A DNA stretch of 38,629 nucleotides, taken from positions 1 to 38,629 of the IMG/VR virus record IMGVR_UViG_3300048445_000038; one strand, written 5' to 3'. Shown here piece by piece: positions 6,810-16,026 of this stretch. Below the pieces are notes generated by a model that ran no database searches, had not been told where the DNA came from, and saw nothing but the letters and a program-made list of their open reading frames with translations. The translations under genes and the position numbers were made by a program. The stretch is from a virus. How positions within the stretch are numbered: position 1 is the stretch's first letter; every line of letters starts with the position of its first letter.

Positions 6810-9800
6810 ATGGCTGAATACACCATTGAAGACTATAAACGTGGAGCGAGAGCCGCACACGCCGCTGGCGATATAGAGGCTGCAAAACGCCTTATCGCAG
6901 CAGCAAAGGCACTCGAAGGTAATCAGCCAACAACACCCTCACAACCGCAAGGCCCAGACGAAAGTGTCAGCGGTGCTTTAGGCTACGGTGTAGACAACGC
7001 ACAAAAGATGCTTGGTAAAGGTATCCAAAGTGTCGGTGAACTAACTGGTATGGAGGGTGTTGAGCAATACGGTGCAGATGTCGCCCAGCGCAACCAAGCG
7101 GAACTAGATGCATCTACATACCAACGCCCTGAAGGCGCAGACGGTATCGTTAAGAACATCCGAGAGGGTGACTATGCAGACGCAGGTCGCTCTTTGCTCT
7201 ACGGTGCGGCTGAGGCTGCCCCACAAGTAGGTGCGGGTGTCGCAGCATCTGTTGGCGCAGGTCTGGCAGCAACCACAGCACCTGTCGTGGGTGCAGGTCT
7301 TGCAGCAGCGGGTACAGTCGCAGGTTCCACAATGTCTCTTGGTGCTACACGAGACGAAAAGGAACAGCAGGGGCTTGACCCAACTGCAACTGGTACTGAC
7401 CTAGCGACAGCAATTGCCTCAGGTCTTATCGAACTTACGCCACTGAAGGGTGGCGGTGCTACACTCAAGGTTTTACGTGAAGGTCTACAAGAGGCTGGAC
7501 AAGAAGGCTTGATTATTGGTGGTACAGCAGTCCAAGGCGGCGAGTATGTACCTCAAGAAGTCGTAGACCGTATCGGTGACGCAGCAGCCATTGGTGCCAC
7601 AGTTTCTGGTGCAGCCAATGTCGGCATCTCGACGGTGAGTAAGACTGGTGAGCGTATCTTGAAACCACGTGAGTCCCTAGACCCTGAGACAGATCAGGCG
7701 GCAGGTGACGTGGCACGTATGTTCCAAGAGATTGCTACAGACGAAGGCTTAAACATAAAGGACATTGACCCATCGTCACAGAAGGGTGCGAATGCTGTCC
7801 TGAATGCTGCACGTAGTAAGATGCGTGAAGAGATTGACGCTAACTACAAGGTTCTCAGTAAAGAGGTGTTGAAGGACGCAGATGCGGCAACAAAAGCCAA
7901 ATTTGCAGAGACACTACGCCAAGCGCGAAACAAAGTGTCCACTACAGTCACCAAAGAGAACCTCGACTTCGTCCAACAACAGGTAGGTAACACTAGAGAA
8001 GGACAAGCGTTACTAAATGCACTTCGTAAGTCCAATATTGTAACGGAAGTCTACTCAGGCGGTCTGAAAGGCGGCATCTCGCAGTTCACAGACACCTTCA
8101 ACCCACTTCCATCCTTTGGACGTTCCTATAATCCAGCAGGTATCATTGGTGGCAACATCAACACTGGTGCAGCACTTGCAACTGGTGGTCAGTCCTTGGC
8201 TGTCCAGATTCCTACGGTCATTGCAGGTCGTGGTATTGACGCAATCACAGGACGCAGATCGAAACTCAACACGTTCATCAAAAAGAACAAAGGTCGAGAC
8301 GGTCTAGCAGACCCAACTGGTCCCGCAGTCGAAGGGCGTACAGCACGTCTGAAGGCCGCACAGCAAGCACAGGCAATCAAGGCCAAGGATGATGCAGCAG
8401 CCAAGAAGAAGTCAGAAATCGAAGCACGTGCAGCAGCAAAGCAACAGGCCGCTGAAGCGAAAGCGAAAGCCAAAGCGGACGACTTGGCAGCAAAACAACG
8501 TGCCAAAGACGAAGAAGCAGCGCGTAGGGCAGCGACCTATGTCCGTTTGTATAACGAAGGTGCGCCACCCAAGTCGAACTCGCCGCGTGGTAAAATGTTC
8601 GCAGGTGTTGCCGAAGCCTATCCGAAGTTTGCTAAAGACAAAATGCCTACTGATATTGATGCGAAGGTCGAAGAAGTCCTACAGCGTATAGAAGCACGCG
8701 ATATTGCTTCTGAGACACGCCGTGCGATTGCAGAGTACCGCAGAATGCAGAAGACAGGTGTAATGTCATCTGAAGGTGCGCCTCTGACTGAAGTCATTGG
8801 TTTGGTGAAACTCGAACTACTCAAAGACAAGGCTGTCGATAAAGCAGCAGCTAAGACAAAGAGTAAGCGAGGACAGACAACCGCACCAGACGGTACACCA
8901 GTACAACCGCGTTCAGCAGCCGTTCAAGATGGTATTGATGCTAACAAGGCGTTTCTACAGTCACTTCGTGATGACATGAACAACGACAAGAGCATTGCTT
9001 CAAGTGACCGTGCAGTTTTGACTAAGGCACTAGACGAACTTGGATTGAACTTAGGTTCAGACCCTGTGTTTAAGGCAACTGAGATTGTAGATGGTGCGCG
9101 TGTGAGCCTAACATCCATGTCACTTGCAGATAAGTACCTTACTCCCTATCTAAATAGGATTAAGATGCAGCAAGCGGCAGTAAAGGCCAAAGCATCTAAG
9201 GCAAAGCCAAAGGCAAAGAAGACAGATGACGGACCAGATGAAACCCCTCCCACCACACCTGCGCCAGTTGTTGGACCAAGTGGATCAGGAGATACAGGAG
9301 GGCAAAGCGGACAAGCTGGAACTGGACCCACACAACTGGCCCAGCCTCCATTGGTCAGCCCCAAGCCTGAACCCAAGCCCACCAAGCCTGAACTCAAAAA
9401 GCCGAAGACACCAACCGTAAAGAAGAACATACCTGAAGCCAAAGCAATCATTGAGATTGGCAAGAAGGGTTCTAAGTACGAGAACGGTATCCAAGACGTA
9501 GACACAGCACTCGAAGTTGCAAAACTTCTTGGTATTACCGCTCAACTTATGAACAGTGGTACTGCGCTTCAGAAGGCAACCAAGTCTGGCAAAGGTACAA
9601 TGGGTGTTCACCAATGGAACCCTGACATGAAGGGTTTTGGTAGTAGTGTATTTGGGATTAGACCGAAAGGTTCCTTCCAAGGTGAAAAGATAACCACACT
9701 GAAGTCGCTTCACACCTTACTACACGAGATGGGCCATTCTCTTACCCAAGGTAACATGGATGGTAAAGGTCGTTTCGGAATGGGTGGTGTCCAAAACAAA

Positions 9801-10328
9801 GGTACTGGTGAGTATGACACGGTAGGTCGAAACAGTTACAACTTCTCTGTGATGAAACCTATCCTTGAGTCTAAAGGTTTAGACCACCCTGCAATTAAGG
9901 AAATCATTGCGTTCCAAGAAGCAGGTAAGGCGTACCTTGAGAGTAATCCAAGTGAAACTCAGGCACCTCGTCGTTCTCTGACGTATTTACTAGATGAACT
10001 CAACAAAGCCGTGCAGAACAACGATGCGGGTACAATGGTGAGTTTCAGAAACCGTTTGCGTAACTTCCGAGCCTACACGAACAGTGCGCCTGAACTTTCA
10101 GTTGACCCAATGTGGCTGTATCTGATGAACCCGCGTCTCGCTAAGGAACTTATGCCTATCAACACAAAGATGATTAAGGCTGAGTTTGACAAAGCGAACA
10201 ACGGTAAGATCAAGTTCTACTCACATCCATTCGCAACCATACTCGCTGTCGCTATGGCGATGGGCCTAGTCGCTGCCGCTGGTGGCGATGAAGAACCACC
10301 CATGCCTGATGGTGTTCTAACAGCATAG
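6810..10328 (+). CDS. Large internal virion protein with zincin (HEXXH) motif
   Basis: A 1172-aa protein, the largest here. Residues 1-35 (YTIEDYKRGARAAHAAGD and following) form a helical repeat common at the start of podovirus ejection proteins. A long Gly/Ala/Val hydrophobic segment spans about 138-178. A charged Ala/Lys coiled-coil region spans about 500-590, and a Pro-rich linker about 810-870. HEMGH at 972-976 fits a zinc metallopeptidase site, and E1095 (in APELSVD) is a plausible third ligand. A hydrophobic helix lies near 1149-1162. I infer a DNA-ejection protein that may cut peptide bonds in the envelope or in other virion proteins. No transglycosylase motif of the T7 gp16 kind was found. 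Confidence 0.65.
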   Translation: MAEYTIEDYKRGARAAHAAGDIEAAKRLIAAAKALEGNQPTTPSQPQGPDESVSGALGYGVDNAQKMLGKGIQSVGELTGMEGVEQYGADVAQRNQAELDASTYQRPEGADGIVKNIREGDYADAGRSLLYGAAEAAPQVGAGVAASVGAGLAATTAPVVGAGLAAAGTVAGSTMSLGATRDEKEQQGLDPTATGTDLATAIASGLIELTPLKGGGATLKVLREGLQEAGQEGLIIGGTAVQGGEYVPQEVVDRIGDAAAIGATVSGAANVGISTVSKTGERILKPRESLDPETDQAAGDVARMFQEIATDEGLNIKDIDPSSQKGANAVLNAARSKMREEIDANYKVLSKEVLKDADAATKAKFAETLRQARNKVSTTVTKENLDFVQQQVGNTREGQALLNALRKSNIVTEVYSGGLKGGISQFTDTFNPLPSFGRSYNPAGIIGGNINTGAALATGGQSLAVQIPTVIAGRGIDAITGRRSKLNTFIKKNKGRDGLADPTGPAVEGRTARLKAAQQAQAIKAKDDAAAKKKSEIEARAAAKQQAAEAKAKAKADDLAAKQRAKDEEAARRAATYVRLYNEGAPPKSNSPRGKMFAGVAEAYPKFAKDKMPTDIDAKVEEVLQRIEARDIASETRRAIAEYRRMQKTGVMSSEGAPLTEVIGLVKLELLKDKAVDKAAAKTKSKRGQTTAPDGTPVQPRSAAVQDGIDANKAFLQSLRDDMNNDKSIASSDRAVLTKALDELGLNLGSDPVFKATEIVDGARVSLTSMSLADKYLTPYLNRIKMQQAAVKAKASKAKPKAKKTDDGPDETPPTTPAPVVGPSGSGDTGGQSGQAGTGPTQLAQPPLVSPKPEPKPTKPELKKPKTPTVKKNIPEAKAIIEIGKKGSKYENGIQDVDTALEVAKLLGITAQLMNSGTALQKATKSGKGTMGVHQWNPDMKGFGSSVFGIRPKGSFQGEKITTLKSLHTLLHEMGHSLTQGNMDGKGRFGMGGVQNKGTGEYDTVGRNSYNFSVMKPILESKGLDHPAIKEIIAFQEAGKAYLESNPSETQAPRRSLTYLLDELNKAVQNNDAGTMVSFRNRLRNFRAYTNSAPELSVDPMWLYLMNPRLAKELMPINTKMIKAEFDKANNGKIKFYSHPFATILAVAMAMGLVAAAGGDEEPPMPDGVLTA

Positions 10329-10349
10329 GGTGTCCCTTCGGGGGCATCC
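10328..10349 (+). other. UUCG hairpin after the ejection-protein genes
   Basis: GGGTGTCCC and GGGGCATCC pair over 9 bp (two G-U pairs) around a TTCG tetraloop, beginning at the last base of the stop codon. No T run follows, so it is not a standard intrinsic terminator. An mRNA processing or 3'-end stabilising element is more likely. Confidence 0.55.
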
Positions 10350-10373
10350 ACAACCCCCAAAGAGAGCAAACCC

Positions 10374-10721
10374 ATGAATAAAACCGCTTTTGACTTGATG
10401 CCTCTGCTGCAATGCATACAGGCCGTGAAGTCATCTGGACTGACGAAGGCCCAAAAAGATTCAATCTTGCAAGAAATGGCTGCACAACTACCAGCCCCTG
10501 TGTTTTGCAAAGCGTGTCCAGAGACACTTGAAATCATCGGAAGTCTATTAGGAGTAAAAAGTAATGGGCGCACCCAAGAACCCAAGAAAGAAGAGTCCCA
10601 AAAAGGAACTAACGATGCCGCAGAAGGCACATCAGGCGGGGAAGACAAACTACTTCGCAAAACTGATGCAAACCGAGGAAGGTCGCGCTCTAAGAAAGCA
10701 GTGGTCAACAAAGCCTCGTAA
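10374..10721 (+). CDS. Hypothetical protein overlapping terminase small subunit
   Basis: A 115-aa ORF with a good AGAGAG site before its ATG. Only the first about 63 residues (MNKTAFDLMPLLQCIQAVKS, then a CKAC motif and a short helix) lie in otherwise empty sequence. The last 158 nt overlap the terminase small-subunit gene in another frame and encode a low-complexity K/S/G-rich tail. It may be a real short gene with an unusually long overlap, or its true end may be altered by a sequencing error. Function unknown. Confidence 0.5.
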   Translation: MNKTAFDLMPLLQCIQAVKSSGLTKAQKDSILQEMAAQLPAPVFCKACPETLEIIGSLLGVKSNGRTQEPKKEESQKGTNDAAEGTSGGEDKLLRKTDANRGRSRSKKAVVNKAS

Positions 10722-11064
10722 GAATGCGGGACGTCCTAAAGGGACACGAGATGGGTACACCTTGGAAGCCATTACACCAATCAGAGAACAGGCGAAAAAA
10801 GATGCCGAAAGGATTGTTGCTAAGATGACCAAAGATAACAACATCGACGACGAATACGCAATTGAGGCTCTAAAAGCAGCCGTAGAAATCATGCGAGAGC
10901 CGTGTCAAAATCGTGACCGTTTGACAGCCGCGCGTATGGTCTTGGACTTTACTAAGACAAAACCCGCTGCAAAAAGCGAAGTTACTATTGGCAAGGCTGA
11001 AGCCTTCTTGGAGTCGCTTTTAGTTAGCGATGACGAAGAAGAGCAAGATGGATCAGAAACTTAG
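10564..11064 (+). CDS. Terminase small subunit (putative)
   Basis: A 166-aa protein. The basic N-terminus contains KPRKNAGRPKGTRDG, an AT-hook-like GRPKG element as seen in DNA-binding small terminases. A helical domain (about 80-140) and an acidic tail (SDDEEEQDGSET) follow. It immediately precedes and overlaps the large subunit, the standard arrangement. Small subunits recognise the packaging site and load the large subunit on DNA. The ATG has AGGAG 9 nt upstream. Homology to a named family is not certain; the call rests on size, charge pattern and context. Confidence 0.7.
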   Translation: MGAPKNPRKKSPKKELTMPQKAHQAGKTNYFAKLMQTEEGRALRKQWSTKPRKNAGRPKGTRDGYTLEAITPIREQAKKDAERIVAKMTKDNNIDDEYAIEALKAAVEIMREPCQNRDRLTAARMVLDFTKTKPAAKSEVTIGKAEAFLESLLVSDDEEEQDGSET

Positions 11065-12619
11065 AGAAGTACGCAAGCGTCTCTACGACGACTTCACCTT
11101 CTACGCTAAATCAGCACTCAAGATTAGAACCAAAGACGGCGACATCAGCCCTTTGGTACTCAAACCTGCCCAGCGCATTTTGCAGACGGCAGTAGAGAAG
11201 CAACTAGTAGAAGAGGGTAAGGTCCGTATCATCATCCTCAAGGCACGACAGCAAGGTCTGTCTACCTATGTCGGTGGTTACCTGTATCACAACGTGTCCC
11301 AGCGCAAAGCGTGTAAGGCAATGGTGATTACGCACCACAGTGACAGTACGCGAGCCTTGTTCGATATGACCAAGCGTTACCACGAGAACTGCCCTGAACT
11401 ACTAAAACCACACACCAAGTATTCATCACGTCGAGAACTTACGTTTGACGTATTGGATAGTTCGTATGTGGTTGCTACGGCAGGTGGTGAGAGTATTGGT
11501 CGAGGTGAGACGCTTACGCACGTACACGCCTCGGAACTTGCGTTCTGGTCGAAGTCTACAGCACTTGAGAACTGGAATGGTCTTACACAGGCTGTGCCTA
11601 ACAAAAAGGGTACGGCTATCTTTGTCGAGAGTACGGCTAACGGTGTCTCTGGCATCTTTTACGACCTATGGAAGGGTGCAGTAGAAGGAACCAACGGTTA
11701 CACACCTGTGTTCATACCTTGGTTTATGGACCCTGAGTACCGTGAGAATGTCCCAGAGAACTTCGAGCGTACACCTGAAGAGGAAGAGTTGTGTGAGAAG
11801 TATGAGTTGGACGATGGTCAACTTATGTTCCGTAGACGCAAGATTGCCCAGAACGGCATCGACCTCTTCAAGCAAGAATACCCAGCAGAACCAGAAGAAG
11901 CCTTCTTGACCACAGGTCGCCCTGTGTTCAACCCAGAGGCACTTCAGGAACGTCTAGGTGACACACGTGACCCTGTAGCAAACTTGGCCTTAGAGGGCGA
12001 AGAGTGGCTAGAGAATGTCAGAGGTGAACTCACCTTGTACCGCAAGTATGACTCAGGCGAGAGATACACAATCGGTGCTGACGTTGCGATGGGTGTCAGA
12101 GGTGGAGACTGGTCCGTGGCGCAAGTCTTGGACAGTAAGAAACGACAGGTCGCATCTTATCGTGCGCAAGTACACCCAGACTACTTCGCTGAGGTACTCT
12201 ACAGACTAGGCGAGTTCTTTAACTTCGCTTTGATAATCGTAGAGAACAACAGCCACGGTATCCTTACGTGTACACGCCTCGGCAAGGACATGGCGTACCC
12301 TAATTTCTACACTGAGATACAGGTAGACAAACTGACGGACAAAGAGACCGTCAAGTTGGGCTTTACCACCACATCCAAGACAAAGCCGTTAGTCATTGAT
12401 GAACTTAGGGCGGCGGTTCGTGAGGGAACTATCGAACTTAATGACAAAGTAACTATCCGAGAGATGCTGACATACATCGTGAATACCACTGGTGGCATGG
12501 AGGCAGAGTCTGGATGCTTCGATGACTGTGTAATGAGTTTGGCATTAGCCAACCACATCCATGAGGGTGCTTGGGAACCAATAGAGGCAGTCGATGATCT
12601 ATATATTGAGATGGTTTAA
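11048..12619 (+). CDS. Terminase large subunit
   Basis: A 523-aa packaging ATPase-nuclease. The Walker A-like motif is KARQQGLST (65-73), the Walker B acidic pair lies in VHASELAFW (E163), and coupling-motif residues follow (FVESTANG). The C-terminal RNase H-like nuclease starts with YTIGADVAMG, with metal-binding Asp in the first strand and DDCVMSLALA near the end. These are the standard features of terminases that cut and translocate DNA into proheads. The ATG at 11048 follows a purine-rich AAGAAGAG site. An in-frame ATG at 11030 has no such site. It overlaps the small subunit by 17 nt. Confidence 0.93.
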   Translation: MDQKLREVRKRLYDDFTFYAKSALKIRTKDGDISPLVLKPAQRILQTAVEKQLVEEGKVRIIILKARQQGLSTYVGGYLYHNVSQRKACKAMVITHHSDSTRALFDMTKRYHENCPELLKPHTKYSSRRELTFDVLDSSYVVATAGGESIGRGETLTHVHASELAFWSKSTALENWNGLTQAVPNKKGTAIFVESTANGVSGIFYDLWKGAVEGTNGYTPVFIPWFMDPEYRENVPENFERTPEEEELCEKYELDDGQLMFRRRKIAQNGIDLFKQEYPAEPEEAFLTTGRPVFNPEALQERLGDTRDPVANLALEGEEWLENVRGELTLYRKYDSGERYTIGADVAMGVRGGDWSVAQVLDSKKRQVASYRAQVHPDYFAEVLYRLGEFFNFALIIVENNSHGILTCTRLGKDMAYPNFYTEIQVDKLTDKETVKLGFTTTSKTKPLVIDELRAAVREGTIELNDKVTIREMLTYIVNTTGGMEAESGCFDDCVMSLALANHIHEGAWEPIEAVDDLYIEMV

Positions 12620-12621
12620 CG

Positions 12622-14646
12622 ATGAAAGAACTTAAAGAACTTGATGACGATAAAATCGTCTCAATCGTAGATAGCAGCCTACGAATGTCCATTGGATATG
12701 CGGATAGTGAACTGAGCCGTGAACGTTCGCGTGTTATGGACTACTACTCGGCAAAACTTCCGAAACCAGTGCATGACGGAAACAGCAAGTATGTGTCTCA
12801 GGACGTCTACGATGCTGTGGAAAGCATGAAGGCTGCACTTCTCGAAACATTCAGCACAGGCAACCGCACTCTACGCTTCTCACCGCAAGGACCAGAAGAC
12901 GTGATGATGGCTGAAGTCTGTACAGAGTACACCGACTACGTCCTCCACCGTCAGAACAACTTGTTCGAGGTGATGCAGACAGTCATTCATGATGGTCTGA
13001 TTGCAAGGGCAGGGGTAGCCAAAGTCTACTGGCAACAGCAGACTGATAGTTACCTTGAGTATGTCGAAGACCTAACCGAAGAGGAACTTGATGCAGTCTT
13101 GTCTGATGACATGGTTGAGATTGAGGAAATCGTAGAGGATGAGTTTGGTCTGTACACTGGTGAACTTCGTGTTTTCCGTGACACCTCACAGGTCAAGATT
13201 GAATCCGTTGCGCCTGAAGAGTTCCTAATCGAACCACAGTGTCGTTCACTGGAATCTGCATCTTTCGTTGCTCACCGCACACGTAAGACAATCGCAGAAC
13301 TGATTGAGATGGGCTATGACGAAGACCTTGTCATGGACATCAGTGACGAAGACAACGACTTTGACACAGACCCAGAGGTTCTATCTCGTTTTGATGACAT
13401 TGGTGCTGGACGTGGCTTCACGGCTGGCAAGGGTCACCAAAAACAAACACGTCAAGTGACAGTCGTTGAAGCGTACTTGCCTCTGGATGTAGACGCAAAA
13501 GGGACTACAGACCTATACCGTGTCGTCAAAGTAGGTAACGTCATGCTGTCTAAAGACATCGTGACACGTATGCCATTTGTTGCATTCGTACCTCTGCCAA
13601 TCCCACACGCATTCCACGGTAACAACTTCGCAGACAAGTTGATTGCCATTCAGAATGCACGGACTGTGTTGACACGCTCAATCCTTGACCACGCGATGGT
13701 TACAAACAACCCTCGCTACACTGTGGTCAAAGGTGGACTGACGAACCCACGTGAACTTATTGACAACCGTGTCGGCGGTATCGTGAACGTCACACGTCCA
13801 GATGCAATCAACCCAATGCCTCAGGCATCCCTCAACCCCTTCATATTCCAGACCATACAGATGCTGGATGAAGACAAAGAGGACACTTCAGGTGTCTCAC
13901 GTCTATCTCAGGGCTTGAACAAGGATGCTATTAGTAAACAGAACTCAGCAGCGATGGTTGAGCAACTGGCGACCATGTCCCAGCAGCGTCAAAAGATTAT
14001 CGCACGTAACTTCGCTAACAACTTCCTGAAACCATTGTTCAACCTTGTCTACCAGTTGTGTGTAGAGAACGAGACGATGGAAAAGATAGTCGAACTAGCG
14101 GGTACTTACGTCAAAATCACACCAGCACAATGGTCTGATAAGCGTGACGTGATGGTTGAGTTCAACCTTGGTTACGGTGAACAAGAGACACAGATTCAGA
14201 AGTATCTTGCGTTCCACCAGTTGTTTAGTGCCGACCCATCTCTACAGCAGATGTACGGTCCACAGCAAAAGTTCAAAATGCTTGGTGCTATCTTAGACAA
14301 GAGTGGAATTAAGAATGTTGCTGACTATCTACTCGATCCTTCTCAAGTACCACCCAAACAACCAGACCCAGCCTCACAGATGCAGATGCAAATGGCGCAG
14401 AAGCAACTTGAGGTACAAGAACGTCAGACAGCAGTTGCTGAACTTAAAGCACAGACTGACGCAGAGATTGCGAAGATGAAACTGCAACTTGAGCAACTCA
14501 AGTCACAGCAAGACTTCGCACTGAAGTCGGACAAGTTGGACCTACAAGAGTCTCAACAGGCACACAAAGAAGCAGTCAACTACGAAGAGTTGGAGATTGC
14601 AAAACGTGCTGAGGATGTCCGAGCAATCGCAAGCCCTAATGGGTAA
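12622..14646 (+). CDS. Portal protein
   Basis: A 674-aa protein directly after the large terminase, the typical portal position and size for P22-like podovirus portals. The N-terminal region has the family-like stretch LSRERSRVMDYYSAKLPK and SKYVSQDVYDAVESMKAALL, followed by a mixed wing/stem core. The C-terminal 100 residues form a Gln/Lys-rich coiled coil (from about QMQMQMAQKQLEVQE to the end), matching the barrel helix of long portals. Portals form the dodecameric ring through which DNA enters and leaves. Confidence 0.85.
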   Translation: MKELKELDDDKIVSIVDSSLRMSIGYADSELSRERSRVMDYYSAKLPKPVHDGNSKYVSQDVYDAVESMKAALLETFSTGNRTLRFSPQGPEDVMMAEVCTEYTDYVLHRQNNLFEVMQTVIHDGLIARAGVAKVYWQQQTDSYLEYVEDLTEEELDAVLSDDMVEIEEIVEDEFGLYTGELRVFRDTSQVKIESVAPEEFLIEPQCRSLESASFVAHRTRKTIAELIEMGYDEDLVMDISDEDNDFDTDPEVLSRFDDIGAGRGFTAGKGHQKQTRQVTVVEAYLPLDVDAKGTTDLYRVVKVGNVMLSKDIVTRMPFVAFVPLPIPHAFHGNNFADKLIAIQNARTVLTRSILDHAMVTNNPRYTVVKGGLTNPRELIDNRVGGIVNVTRPDAINPMPQASLNPFIFQTIQMLDEDKEDTSGVSRLSQGLNKDAISKQNSAAMVEQLATMSQQRQKIIARNFANNFLKPLFNLVYQLCVENETMEKIVELAGTYVKITPAQWSDKRDVMVEFNLGYGEQETQIQKYLAFHQLFSADPSLQQMYGPQQKFKMLGAILDKSGIKNVADYLLDPSQVPPKQPDPASQMQMQMAQKQLEVQERQTAVAELKAQTDAEIAKMKLQLEQLKSQQDFALKSDKLDLQESQQAHKEAVNYEELEIAKRAEDVRAIASPNG

Positions 14647-14663
14647 ATAACAAAAGGTTCAAT

Positions 14664-14936
14664 ATGCCTACACAAGAAGAGCAACTTGTGACGGCAGGGG
14701 ATGAAGCAGAGGTACTACTAAAGTCCTCTGCATTTTCTTCTGTTGTCGATTCAATCGTGGAGAGTGCTTTCTCTACCTTTGTAAACTCACAGCCCGACGA
14801 ACAGTCGAAACGTGAATCAGCATACCACCACTATCGCGGACTAGCAGACGTGGTGAACACCCTAAAGCAGAGAGTTGAAGTGCGTGACAACATTTTGGCT
14901 CAAGGCGACAATAGCCAAGAGGAACTAGGTCTATGA
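14664..14936 (+). CDS. Hypothetical protein between portal and scaffold
   Basis: A 90-aa acidic, helical protein without cysteines or membrane segments. It starts 17 nt after the portal stop with an AAAAGG site, and its stop overlaps the scaffold start (ATGA), so the two are probably translationally coupled. Small genes in this place are common in podoviruses and often encode minor head proteins. No family recognised. Confidence 0.7.
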   Translation: MPTQEEQLVTAGDEAEVLLKSSAFSSVVDSIVESAFSTFVNSQPDEQSKRESAYHHYRGLADVVNTLKQRVEVRDNILAQGDNSQEELGL

Positions 14937-15997
14937 CAGACGACCCAAACAGTAACTCAGAACCCCGCGCGTTAGATTTAGATGACGCCGCAGATGCAAT
15001 CTTAGGTCGGTGGGATGACGGTGAAAACCTATCTGAACCCGAAGACGAAGATGCGACACCCGAAGAGGTCGAAGAGACAGACCTTGAAGAGGGTGCTTAT
15101 GAAGATGACGATGACGACCTTGAAGAAGAAGTAGAGGACGACACGGACCCTGAAGAAACTGATGAAGCCGAAGAAGACGACGAAGAAGAGGTCGAAGAAG
15201 ACGATACAGAGGAACCAACCACTGTGTCCGAAGACGCCCTTGTCGAAGTCAACGTAAAAGGTGAAAACAAACAGGTATCCGTGAAGGAACTGAAAAGACT
15301 TTATGGTCAAGAAGCATCTTTAACACAAAAGTCTCAAGATTTAGCATCCCAGCGCAAAGTTGCGGAACACGAGTTCCAAAGAACGCAATTAGCATACCAA
15401 AAGATGTTAGAACGTGCAGAGGCCCGACTAGCCCCATATTCAGAGATGGATATGTTACTAGCAGCCCAGCAGATGGACGCTGAAACATTCGCCCAACTCA
15501 GACAAGATGCACGTCAGGCCGAAGACGATGTGAAGTTCCTCAAAGAGGAAAGCAACTCATTACTTCAAGAACTACAGGGCAATCAGCAGCAAGCGATTCA
15601 AAAGGCAGCCACAGACTGTGTGCGTGTCCTCGAAGAGAACCTGCCAGATTGGGGCAACGAATTGTACAATGACATTCGTGCCTACGCTGTAAAATCAGGT
15701 CTGCCTCAAGAGCAAGTTGATCAATACACAGACCCTACGGTTATCATGTTGATCAACAAAGCGAGACTTTACGATGAGTCAAAGAAGTCAGCGCAATCAA
15801 AGAAAGCGAAGGCTAAAGTGACAAAGTCAAAGTCTACCAGAACAAAGGTCTTGAGTTCTAAGAAGTCCCCACCCTCCAAAACAACATTGAAGGCTAAACG
15901 CGCAGCAGACGCTCAAGCAAAACTGCGTAGCAACCCTCGTTATGGTGGTGACACGGATGATATTGCCGCAGCCCTTATGGCTCGCTGGGAAGAGTAA
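14933..15997 (+). CDS. Scaffolding protein
   Basis: A 354-aa protein placed between portal and capsid. Residues about 20-105 are extremely acidic (long D/E runs), then a coiled-coil middle (about 115-220). The C-terminal part is strongly basic (KSKSTRTKVLSSKKS, then LKAKRAADAQAKLR). An acidic N-terminus, central coiled coil and basic, capsid-binding C-terminus are the usual features of phage scaffolds, which template the prohead and leave before packaging. No protease motif is visible, so the scaffold is probably released whole. Confidence 0.85.
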   Translation: MTDDPNSNSEPRALDLDDAADAILGRWDDGENLSEPEDEDATPEEVEETDLEEGAYEDDDDDLEEEVEDDTDPEETDEAEEDDEEEVEEDDTEEPTTVSEDALVEVNVKGENKQVSVKELKRLYGQEASLTQKSQDLASQRKVAEHEFQRTQLAYQKMLERAEARLAPYSEMDMLLAAQQMDAETFAQLRQDARQAEDDVKFLKEESNSLLQELQGNQQQAIQKAATDCVRVLEENLPDWGNELYNDIRAYAVKSGLPQEQVDQYTDPTVIMLINKARLYDESKKSAQSKKAKAKVTKSKSTRTKVLSSKKSPPSKTTLKAKRAADAQAKLRSNPRYGGDTDDIAAALMARWEE

Positions 15998-16026
15998 ACT
16001 CTTGCCTAATAGAAGGATTCATACCA

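Noticed and set aside
14931-15310. Long minus-strand frames opposite the scaffold gene
   Set aside because: They arise from the GAA/GAC-rich acidic region of the scaffold; Leu/His/Arg- or Phe/Val-rich shadows without start signals.
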